Positions 1-5,045 of a stretch of DNA of 5,045 nucleotides are shown piece after piece (position 1 is the first letter of the stretch; each line of letters begins with the position of its first letter). The stretch lies in contig JAIRQK010000048.1 in NCBI GenBank assembly GCA_031256525.1, positions 1 through 5,045 on the forward strand, given 5' to 3'. The notes under the pieces were generated by a model. It did not search any database, was not told the origin of the DNA, and saw only the letters and a program-made list of their open reading frames with translations. The translations under genes were made by a program, and so were the position numbers. The DNA comes from Campylobacteraceae bacterium. Lineage in GTDB: Bacteria; Campylobacterota; Campylobacteria; Campylobacterales; Campylobacteraceae.

Positions 1-102
1 AATACTTTTTGGCTTTTTTATGATTTCATTATACGAAAGTGGAGCAGAAAGTAAAAAATTAGTGCCAATAACAATAAAAACAAGAATTCTGTGTAATACC
101 AT
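1..102 (-). CDS. slt: Probable soluble lytic murein transglycosylase, N-terminal fragment (runs off the left edge)
   Basis: An open frame starts at the ATG at 102-100 and stays open for 34 codons to the window edge, so only the N-terminus is seen. It begins with a short n-region containing His4 and Arg5. A hydrophobic run follows (about residues 6-18, [13 protein letters not shown]), then Ser-Ala and a polar stretch PLSYNEIIKKPKSI. This looks like a signal peptide followed by the start of a mature exported protein. No other usual start codon lies before the signal region, so this ATG is the likely start. An AGGCGG at 114-109 is a weak ribosome binding site. The catalytic SLT domain lies outside the window. 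The name rests on the remembered gene order gltX - yggT - slt in Helicobacter and Campylobacter and on resemblance of the N-terminus. If correct, the enzyme cleaves peptidoglycan glycan strands in the periplasm. It overlaps yggT by 44 nt in another frame, which suggests co-transcription. Confidence 0.6.
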   Translation of the reverse strand, partial: MVLHRILVFIVIGTNFLLSAPLSYNEIIKKPKSI

Positions 103-385
103 AAGCAACCGCCTGTAAACTTCTAACTAAAAATATATTTAAAAATTGAAGTGTTAAAATAATAATAAGTGGAGTTAAATCAACCATGCCAAACACTGGA
201 TTTATGAACTTTTTGACAACTCTGTAAGCAGGACTGGTTAGGCGATTTAAAATTTGGACTATTGGATTGTATGGATTTGGTTGAACCCATGTGATAAGTG
301 CAGAGATTATAATTATCCAAATGTATAAGTTTATAACCATACTAAATGTTTCTGCAAGTGCAAGTAAAAAATTTTGTAGGGTCAT
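59..385 (-). CDS. YggT-family integral membrane protein
   Basis: This 108-residue protein is small and very hydrophobic. Transmembrane segment 1 covers about residues 10-33 and segment 2 about 72-94. Between them lies the conserved family stretch: Trp33, Gln35-Pro36-Asn37-Pro38 and Asn40-Pro41, then [15 protein letters not shown] (46-60) and [14 protein letters not shown] (67-80). This W-x-x-P-x-P-x-NP / L-T-P-x-x / DLTP pattern is typical of YggT (CCB3/YggT) proteins. The biochemical role of the family is poorly defined; in other bacteria relatives have been tied to membrane or osmotic functions and, in plastids, to cytochrome b6 assembly. The ATG at 385-383 overlaps the gltX stop as ATGA, so translation is probably coupled. 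No good Shine-Dalgarno is visible, which fits coupling. The last ~14 residues, including the Cys/Tyr/Trp-rich end SCFYCYWH, are read through the start of the next gene in another frame and are probably not a conserved functional part. Confidence 0.9.
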   Translation of the reverse strand: MTLQNFLLALAETFSMVINLYIWIIIISALITWVQPNPYNPIVQILNRLTSPAYRVVKKFINPVFGMVDLTPLIIILTLQFLNIFLVRSLQAVAYGITQNSCFYCYWH

Positions 386-1680
386 TTTATAATTTCTTTG
401 ATATATGGTTTGATAATTGGATAGAGCAGAACCAATTCTGGACCGTGTTCGAAACCACTTAAAAGCATTCGTAAAGGCTTGAATAAGGACTTTCCTTTTA
501 GATTTGTTTTTTGCATAATATAATTTTTAAGCTCATCATATGTTTCAAAACTATCTGCATTTAAAAGCTCATTTTTTATCAATTCAAACTCGTTTTCAAA
601 GCCATCTGGTGCATTTTTTTTGGAAAATATCGTGCTGATTTTCTGTTTTATCTCTTTAATAGTACTTGCTTCTTCTGTATATAATTTTGCAAGATTGCCA
701 ATATTTTCATCACCATAATCAAACATTTTTGCAAGAGTACCATTTTCCAACAAGCGTATATGTTCTCTGTTTATTTGACGAAGTTTATCTATATCAAATC
801 TCGCAGGAGATTTTGATACATTTTTTATATCAAACCATTGCAAAGCCTCGCCCAAAGTAAAGATTTCAGTAGGAGTTTTGTTGCCTAAAAGAATAAGATA
901 ATTTATGATAGCACTTGGCAAAAATCCCTCTTCAAGCAGCCATTTTACACTCGAAGCATCATCTCGTTTGCTCATTTTTTTGCCACTCTCATTTAGTATA
1001 ATTGGCAAATGTGCATATTTTAAAGTTTTTGCATATCCTAAAGAGTGCCTTATATGCTCTTGTTTTGGAGTATTTGATACATGGTCTTCACCACGAATAA
1101 TATGTGTAGTTCCTTGTAGCATATCATCTGTTGCACAAGCAAAATTGTACATTGGATATTTATTTTGTCTAAGGATAACAAAACTATCTATATCCTTTGG
1201 TTCAAATGTAAGTGTACCTTTTATACCATCTTCAAATGTTATGGGAATAGTCGGCTGTTTTATACGAATTACAAAAGGTTTTTCATTGGTTAAAACCTCT
1301 TCATTGTTTAAATTTAAGCAGGTGTTATCATATCTATAAGGAATATCAGCTTTTTTTGCAGCTTCTCTCTTTTTTTCTAACTCCTCTTCTGTACAGAAAC
1401 AAGCAAATGCCCTGTTTTCTTGTACTAATTGCATTGCAAGTTGGCGATGAAACTTTATATTTTTTGTTTGATAGTATAGATGTTCATATTTTAGTCCAAA
1501 AACCTCTAAAGTTTTCAAAATCTCTTTATCTTTATCTTTAATATTTCTCTCTTGATCTGTATCTTCAATACGAATAAAAAAACCACTATTTTTTTGAGTG
1601 GCACAAACATAGTTGAAGATAGCAGCTCTTAAATTTCCAATGTGCATATCTCCAGTTGGTGAAGGAGCAAAACGATACAT
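382..1680 (-). CDS. gltX: Glutamyl-tRNA synthetase, GluRS2-like (probably tRNA(Gln)-directed)
   Basis: This cytoplasmic class I aminoacyl-tRNA synthetase of 432 residues joins glutamate to tRNA using ATP. The Rossmann catalytic domain has [13 protein letters not shown] at residues 4-16, with the HIGH signature as HIGN at 13-16. IRIEDTD follows at 36-42, the [14 protein letters not shown] block at 194-207 and KMSKR at 235-239. A connective-peptide zinc site is partly kept: Cys94, Cys96 and Cys121, with Asn123 where E. coli has His. The C-terminal anticodon-binding region (about 300-432) ends with [14 protein letters not shown] (396-409). The length is below the usual ~460-470 residues and near the ~440 of H. 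pylori GltX2 (HP0643). From memory, [16 protein letters not shown] and the SGFEHGPEL region also match that protein better than GltX1. In H. pylori, GluRS2 makes Glu-tRNA(Gln), which GatCAB amidates. The specificity here is inferred. The start at 1680 has AGGA five bases upstream and its own promoter. It is first in an operon with yggT and the slt-like gene. Confidence 0.95.
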   Translation of the reverse strand: MYRFAPSPTGDMHIGNLRAAIFNYVCATQKNSGFFIRIEDTDQERNIKDKDKEILKTLEVFGLKYEHLYYQTKNIKFHRQLAMQLVQENRAFACFCTEEELEKKREAAKKADIPYRYDNTCLNLNNEEVLTNEKPFVIRIKQPTIPITFEDGIKGTLTFEPKDIDSFVILRQNKYPMYNFACATDDMLQGTTHIIRGEDHVSNTPKQEHIRHSLGYAKTLKYAHLPIILNESGKKMSKRDDASSVKWLLEEGFLPSAIINYLILLGNKTPTEIFTLGEALQWFDIKNVSKSPARFDIDKLRQINREHIRLLENGTLAKMFDYGDENIGNLAKLYTEEASTIKEIKQKISTIFSKKNAPDGFENEFELIKNELLNADSFETYDELKNYIMQKTNLKGKSLFKPLRMLLSGFEHGPELVLLYPIIKPYIKEIIK

Positions 1681-1716
1681 AAAAATCCTATAGATGTTAA
1701 TTGTAAAAAAGTCATT

Positions 1717-1725
1717 ATTATACCA
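1717..1725 (-). promoter_or_regulatory. Putative sigma-70 extended -10 promoter for gltX-yggT-slt
   Basis: On the minus strand the bases read TGGTATAAT, a perfect extended -10 (TGn followed by TATAAT at 1722-1717). No convincing -35 hexamer lies at 16-18 bp spacing, as is usual for Campylobacter-type vegetative promoters. Transcription would start near 1710, leaving a leader of about 30 bases. That leader contains AGGA at 1689-1686, five bases from the gltX ATG. Confidence 0.65.
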
Positions 1726-1754
1726 AACAAGGCTTAACAGTTTGGAAACAGACC

Positions 1755-1788
1755 TTTCTTTATATGCAAAAAATCACATATAAAGAAA
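1755..1788 (-). terminator. Perfect 12-bp hairpin at the 3' end of the protease gene (possible terminator)
   Basis: The arm 1755-1766 (TTTCTTTATATG) is the exact reverse complement of 1777-1788, around a 10-base loop. It begins five bases after the TAA stop of the protease gene, where a terminator would be expected. The stem is very AT-rich. In the sense of the gene it is followed by GGTCTG instead of a run of T. The four T residues lie on the other side (1789-1792), in the wrong orientation. It may be an atypical terminator or an RNA 3'-end stabilising element. Confidence 0.45.
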
Positions 1789-1793
1789 TTTTG

Positions 1794-2867
1794 TTACTCA
1801 ACATGTAAAATTGTTTTTGTGATTTTGCCATCAATTTTACAAATTTTTCTCCAACTCGAATTGTCATTTAAAGTTATCCAACGTCTCTCTTCAGCTCTAT
1901 AAAACCAATCTTTATCATTTTGGAAAAATATCTGGTTGTTGAATGTTTCGTGGATATTTAAAATCTCATTTGAGTGTGAATTTTTCTCATCATAGTCCAC
2001 CGTAGCGCGTTGCCCCATTTCAGAATATATTTTATGCAAATCAAGAAGTAGGGTGTTTATATCTTTATCCATTCTTGTTACATTAAGACCAATCTTTTTT
2101 GACTCTTCAAACATAATTGGGTATGCGTGTGAAGGGTATTTTGAATTCAGAGTGTTTGCGATTTGTTTTGCTTTGTCTTTGTCGTTCATATGGGTTGTTA
2201 AAATCTCCTCACAAAGCATAATTGATAAGCTCTCAGCTCTATCAACTGCACCAATAACAAGTGGGTGAACATAGTTAAATAAAAACTGATAAGGATTTGT
2301 AGCGGCATCATTTTTTGTTGCATGCTCTTCCCAAAGTTTTACTGTTCTATTTAACTCATCTAAGCTCACACTTACTCTATTGTTGTCTCTATCAAGAGGT
2401 GATAAATCATGAGTTAAAGATGTATCAACAGCAGTTAAATATCCAAGTGGTCCTATCTGTATCTCATCAGCACCAATTGCAAGCATAGTTGCAGCTGAAG
2501 CACACTCAAGCGGAACGATGGCGATTATTTTATTTGTATATTGGCGAAGTAAGTTTACCATACGAGAACTTGACCTTCCGTTTCCGCCACTACTGTTTAT
2601 AAATATGTAAATTTTCTCCTGCTTGCCAATACTCTCAAGGATATCGTATAAAACAACAACATCATTGTGGCAAACTCCACCACGAAAACTATTCCAATAG
2701 GTGATAATAGGAGCATTTAGCATTGATGACAGTTTTGCAATTATTGCTTGCGTTTTATCAAATAACACTGGTGGTTCTTTATGCTTAATCCTTTCAGACA
2801 CTTCTTCTTCTTGACTAACAACAACGCTTTCGTTAGAGCTTGAATTTTGTTTGGTTTTTCTAGACAT
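1794..2867 (-). CDS. Stand-alone SDH-type (serine dehydrogenase proteinase family) ClpP-fold serine protease
   Basis: This 357-residue protein has a polar, charged N-terminus (1-35) and no signal peptide or membrane helix, so it is probably cytosolic. Residues about 38-265 form a ClpP/crotonase-like domain of the SDH_protease type, related to SppA/protease IV. IYIFINSSGGNGRSS (86-100) gives the SSGG turn, corresponding to the oxyanion-side loop. VPLECASAATMLAIGADEI (118-136) contains Ser124, the likely nucleophile. IGPLGYLTAVD (138-148) is the usual following strand and turn. YPSHAYPI (244-251) with His247, then KKIGLNV (257-263), matches the family's SHGYPI region. His247 as catalytic partner is inferred, and Lys234 is an alternative. 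A C-terminal part of about 90 residues (268-357) with Trp321, Trp330 and Trp339 has no domain I recognise. The start at 2867 is fixed by a strong AAGGAG five bases upstream. The gene seems monocistronic, between htpG and gltX. Its substrate is unknown. Confidence 0.85.
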   Translation of the reverse strand: MSRKTKQNSSSNESVVVSQEEEVSERIKHKEPPVLFDKTQAIIAKLSSMLNAPIITYWNSFRGGVCHNDVVVLYDILESIGKQEKIYIFINSSGGNGRSSSRMVNLLRQYTNKIIAIVPLECASAATMLAIGADEIQIGPLGYLTAVDTSLTHDLSPLDRDNNRVSVSLDELNRTVKLWEEHATKNDAATNPYQFLFNYVHPLVIGAVDRAESLSIMLCEEILTTHMNDKDKAKQIANTLNSKYPSHAYPIMFEESKKIGLNVTRMDKDINTLLLDLHKIYSEMGQRATVDYDEKNSHSNEILNIHETFNNQIFFQNDKDWFYRAEERRWITLNDNSSWRKICKIDGKITKTILHVE

Positions 2868-2872
2868 TACCT

Positions 2873-2878
2873 CTCCTT
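2873..2878 (-). promoter_or_regulatory. Strong Shine-Dalgarno of the SDH-type protease
   Basis: AAGGAG on the minus strand lies five bases before the ATG at 2867-2865. It is the strongest ribosome binding site in the window. It fixes the start codon and suggests efficient translation. Confidence 0.8.
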
Positions 2879-2923
2879 AATTTATTTTGTATAAACTGTA
2901 AACCATATTATTAAAGAATATCA

Positions 2924-2932
2924 AGTATAACA
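2924..2932 (-). promoter_or_regulatory. Putative extended -10 promoter for the SDH-type protease
   Basis: The minus strand reads TGTTATACT, an extended -10 (TGn plus TATACT at 2929-2924, five of six consensus bases). No clear -35 is present. Transcription would begin near 2917, giving a leader of roughly 50 bases. It lies just past the hairpin at the htpG 3' end, so the protease can be transcribed independently of htpG. Confidence 0.5.
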
Positions 2933-2954
2933 GAAACACATTCGAAACTATTAA

Positions 2955-2989
2955 ATCCCTTTACAAATAGATGCTGTATGTAAAGGGAT
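2955..2989 (-). terminator. Hairpin at the htpG 3' end, probable terminator
   Basis: An 11-bp perfect stem, 2955-2965 (ATCCCTTTACA) paired with 2979-2989, encloses a 13-base loop. It begins eight bases after the htpG stop. The stem contains a CCC/GGG block, making it firmer than the hairpin near 1770. On the htpG side it is followed by TTAATAGTTT, a weak and interrupted T tract. Position and stem suggest a terminator; efficiency cannot be judged from the sequence. Confidence 0.6.
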
Positions 2990-2997
2990 CTGTTTTA

Positions 2998-4872
2998 TTA
3001 AAGTGCTTTTGAAATTAGAGAATTTAATCTTTTTTCAATTTTTGTCATATCCTCTATTTTCATTCCCTCTTTCATTCTCGCCTCATCTAAAAGCAAAAAT
3101 GAGACATCATTTAAAATAGCAACATTGTCTTGTTTTAGTAGCTTGTTGAGAATTTCATGTTCTGCATTTATCTCTAAAATAGGTTTTACTTTTGGTAAAT
3201 TATCTTGCCCCATCTGCTTTAGCATTTGCTGCATTTGAAAATCAGGGTCATCTTTATCATATACCAAACAACTTGGAGAGTCATCAAGTCTATTTGAAAT
3301 TTTGACATCTTTCACTTCATCTTTTAAAATCTCTCTCATTTTAACTATCAAAGGTGCAAATTTTTGACTATTCTTTTCTGAAGTTTTTTCATCGTTTTTT
3401 ATCTCTTCATCAATGTTAGAATTGTTCACTGGTTTTAATGGTGTTTTGTCAAATTCGTGAACCATTGGAATAACAATAGCATCAACTTCATCATCTAAAA
3501 GTAAAACTTCAATATCTTGTTTTTTAAATTTTTCAATCAAAGGCGAATTTCTGAGCATATTTTCATTTTCGCCAGTTATGTAATAAATACTTTTTTGCTC
3601 TTTTTGCATTGATTCTTTATACTCTTTTAATGATACTAAACTGTCGCGTTTGCTTGATTTAAAAAGTAGTAGTTCCAAAATAGAGTCCCTGTTTTCAAAA
3701 TCACTGTAAAGCCCCTCTTTTAAAACTTTTCCAAAGATTTTGTAAAGCTCAAGATATTTTTCTTTATCGCTATCCATTAATTTTTTAAGTTCGCCTAATA
3801 TTTTTTTTATTGAGGATTTTTTAATTGTATTTAAAATCTTGTTTTGTTGTAAAATTTCACGACTTACATTTAATGGCAAATCTTCTGCATCAATAATTCC
3901 ACGCACAAATCTCAAATATGGAGGCAGCAGCTCTTTTTCGCTATCTGAAATAAAAACTCTTTTTACATATAGTTTTACGCCAGATTGGTAGTCCATTCTA
4001 AAAAGGTCAAATGGTGCAGTTGAAGGGATATAAAAAAGTGTTGTATATTCAGTAGAACCTTCAGCTTTTGTATGTGTCCACAAAATAGGGTCGCTACTGT
4101 CGTGAGATATCTGCTTGTAGAAATCTTTATACTCATCATCTGTTATTTTTGTTTTTGGGAGTCTCCAAAGTGCCGAAGCTCTGTTTATTTGAACATTTTT
4201 AGTTTCATAAGTTCCATCTTTGCCTTCTTCCTCGTTTGGAACATACTCTTCTTTATTCATATGGATAGGAAATTGAATATGATTTGAGTATTTAGTGATG
4301 ATGCTCTCTACTTTATAGTCGTTTAAAAATTCTTGCTCATCTTCTTTTATATATAAAATTATAGATGTTCCGTGCGTCTCTTTCGCGGCTTTTTTTATCG
4401 TGTAGTCATTTCCTGCACTACTAATCCACAAGTACGCACTATCATCATTTGCTTTTTTGCTCAATACCTCTATCTTGTCAGCGACCATAAAAGCAGAATA
4501 AAAACCAACACCAAATTGTCCAATTAGCATAGAATCTTTTTTAGCATCACCACTTAAGTTTTCTAAAAATGACTTTGTTCCGCTTTTTGCAATTGTTCCG
4601 AGATTATTTATCATATCCTCTTCATTCATTCCAATTCCGCTATCAGAAATTGTTATGGTTTTCGCATCTTTGTTGATTGAGATATCGATTTTTGGTTCAT
4701 ATTTGAGGTTTTTAAAGTTTTCATCGGTCAAAGTTAAAAAATTTAATTTATCAAGAGCGTCCGAAGCGTTTGATATCAGCTCTCTTAAAAAAATCTCTTT
4801 GTTTGAGTATAAAGAGTTTATCATTAAATTTAGAAGTTGTGTAACCTCTGTTTGAAATCTATGTTTTGCCAT
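2998..4872 (-). CDS. htpG: HtpG, bacterial Hsp90 molecular chaperone
   Basis: This cytoplasmic, ATP-driven dimeric chaperone of 624 residues is the usual length of bacterial HtpG. The N-terminal GHKL ATPase domain (about 1-215) has [16 protein letters not shown] at 28-43, with catalytic Glu31 and Mg-binding Asn35. The adenine-binding DSGIGM is at 77-82, [12 protein letters not shown] at 117-128 (glycine-rich lid end) and HGTSI at 167-171. The middle domain (about 225-480) carries SALWR at 233-237, YVKRVFI at 302-308, and [13 protein letters not shown] at 332-344, whose Arg338 corresponds to the ATP-contacting arginine. The segment 481-503 is a charged linker. The C-terminal dimerisation domain (about 504-624) includes CLVYDKDD at 535-542 and the Met/Gln-rich [10 protein letters not shown] at 547-556. 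There is no MEEVD tail, as expected in bacteria. No catalytic residue is missing. The start at 4872 has AAGGAAG upstream and its own extended -10 promoter. No CIRCE or HAIR heat-shock operator is visible. Confidence 0.98.
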   Translation of the reverse strand: MAKHRFQTEVTQLLNLMINSLYSNKEIFLRELISNASDALDKLNFLTLTDENFKNLKYEPKIDISINKDAKTITISDSGIGMNEEDMINNLGTIAKSGTKSFLENLSGDAKKDSMLIGQFGVGFYSAFMVADKIEVLSKKANDDSAYLWISSAGNDYTIKKAAKETHGTSIILYIKEDEQEFLNDYKVESIITKYSNHIQFPIHMNKEEYVPNEEEGKDGTYETKNVQINRASALWRLPKTKITDDEYKDFYKQISHDSSDPILWTHTKAEGSTEYTTLFYIPSTAPFDLFRMDYQSGVKLYVKRVFISDSEKELLPPYLRFVRGIIDAEDLPLNVSREILQQNKILNTIKKSSIKKILGELKKLMDSDKEKYLELYKIFGKVLKEGLYSDFENRDSILELLLFKSSKRDSLVSLKEYKESMQKEQKSIYYITGENENMLRNSPLIEKFKKQDIEVLLLDDEVDAIVIPMVHEFDKTPLKPVNNSNIDEEIKNDEKTSEKNSQKFAPLIVKMREILKDEVKDVKISNRLDDSPSCLVYDKDDPDFQMQQMLKQMGQDNLPKVKPILEINAEHEILNKLLKQDNVAILNDVSFLLLDEARMKEGMKIEDMTKIEKRLNSLISKAL

Positions 4873-4908
4873 AATATCTATCTTCCTTGTATTTTTTTTA
4901 AGCCTGAA

Positions 4909-4917
4909 ATTTTATCA
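4909..4917 (-). promoter_or_regulatory. Putative extended -10 promoter for htpG
   Basis: The minus strand reads TGATAAAAT: TGn followed by TAAAAT at 4914-4909, five of six consensus bases. No good -35 is seen. The start would be near 4902, with a leader of about 30 bases that includes an A8 run (4899-4892) and the ribosome binding site AAGGAAG at 4888-4882, nine bases before the ATG. It sits in the 64-base gap after the upstream stop codon. Confidence 0.55.
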
Positions 4918-4936
4918 AAATAAACAGAATAATTAC

Positions 4937-5045
4937 TTAAATTTGCTCTTTATTTTTAAGGTTTGATAGCTCTTCTTGCATTGATTTGTAGAGACAATCA
5001 TACCAATTTTCACTGCTGTTTGGATAGACTATTGGCATAAAAGAG
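4937..5045 (-). CDS. Unrecognised protein, C-terminal fragment (enters from the right edge)
   Basis: An open frame enters from the window edge and ends at TAA 4939-4937, giving 35 visible residues. The tail begins SFMPIVYPNSSENWYDC and ends in a probable amphipathic helix, KSMQEELSNLKNKEQI. I do not recognise the family. Codon use and AT content resemble the neighbouring genes, and the frame is open across everything visible. A Met at the third visible residue means a complete 33-residue protein cannot be excluded. The far likelier reading is the end of a larger gene. It lies 64 bases upstream of htpG on the same strand, with no clear terminator between, so some read-through into htpG is possible. 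Confidence 0.5.
   Translation of the reverse strand, partial: SFMPIVYPNSSENWYDCLYKSMQEELSNLKNKEQI

Noticed and set aside
614..621. Homopolymer run of eight T (A8 in gltX) as a possible phase-variation site; similar runs at 3801-3808 in htpG and 4892-4899
   Set aside because: Such short A/T runs recur throughout this AT-rich sequence, and those inside gltX and htpG sit in housekeeping frames that are intact. Phase-variable tracts in this group are typically longer G/C runs.
905..1339. Plus-strand open frame of 144 codons antisense to gltX
   Set aside because: It lies wholly inside the well-supported gltX, its product has no recognisable motif, and no ribosome binding site or promoter supports it. 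The same holds for the plus-strand frames at 666-860, 1356-1541, 2053-2268, 4072-4287 and 4655-4855.
1681..1793. Possible tRNA or small RNA gene in the gltX-protease spacer
   Set aside because: No cloverleaf or T-loop sequence (GGTTCRAAT-like) is present on either strand. The spacer is accounted for by a hairpin, a promoter and a leader.
2868..2997. Possible riboswitch or small ORF between htpG and the protease
   Set aside because: The spacer is only about 130 bases and holds a terminator-like hairpin, a promoter and a ribosome binding site. No further conserved-looking structure or start codon with a binding site was seen.
1..5045. CRISPR array, toxin-antitoxin pair, phage or transposon remains, defence system
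   Set aside because: There are no direct repeats with spacers, terminal inverted repeats, transposase or integrase motifs, or paired small genes. All genes are on one strand, share similar base composition and are housekeeping-like.

Overview
The window is a compact, AT-rich stretch of bacterial chromosome in which every supported gene lies on the minus strand. Read in the direction of transcription (right to left) it holds the 3' end of an unrecognised gene, htpG (Hsp90 chaperone), a stand-alone ClpP-fold serine protease of the SDH type, gltX (glutamyl-tRNA synthetase), a YggT-family membrane protein, and the first 34 codons of what is probably a soluble lytic murein transglycosylase. Gene content and style point to a campylobacterote (epsilonproteobacterium), probably a free-living relative of Sulfurimonas. 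The reasons are the AT-rich codon use, promoters that consist mainly of an extended -10 box (TGnTATAAT) with no clear -35, a GltX resembling the second GluRS of Helicobacter, and the order gltX - yggT - slt. I recall that order from Helicobacter pylori (HP0643-HP0645) and Campylobacter jejuni (Cj0845c-Cj0843c). The genus is an inference.

Layout: 1-102 start of the slt-like gene; 59-385 yggT; 382-1680 gltX; 1681-1793 spacer with the gltX promoter and a long perfect hairpin at the protease 3' end; 1794-2867 SDH-type protease; 2868-2997 spacer with the protease promoter and strong ribosome binding site, plus a hairpin at the htpG 3' end; 2998-4872 htpG; 4873-4936 spacer with the htpG promoter; 4937-5045 C-terminal end of an unknown gene. 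No gap between genes exceeds about 130 bases. No rRNA, tRNA, CRISPR, insertion sequence or attachment site was seen.

How the genes relate: gltX, yggT and slt overlap one another (4 nt and 44 nt) and share one visible promoter, so they form an operon. The GltX appears to be the GluRS2 type, which in H. pylori charges tRNA(Gln) with glutamate for later amidation by GatCAB. The protease and htpG each appear to have their own promoter and 3' hairpin, so they are probably separate units. Both concern protein quality control in the broad sense, but a functional link is only a guess. Overall this is an ordinary housekeeping region. The points most worth a second look are the protease with its uncharacterised tryptophan-containing tail and the specificity and altered zinc site of the GltX.
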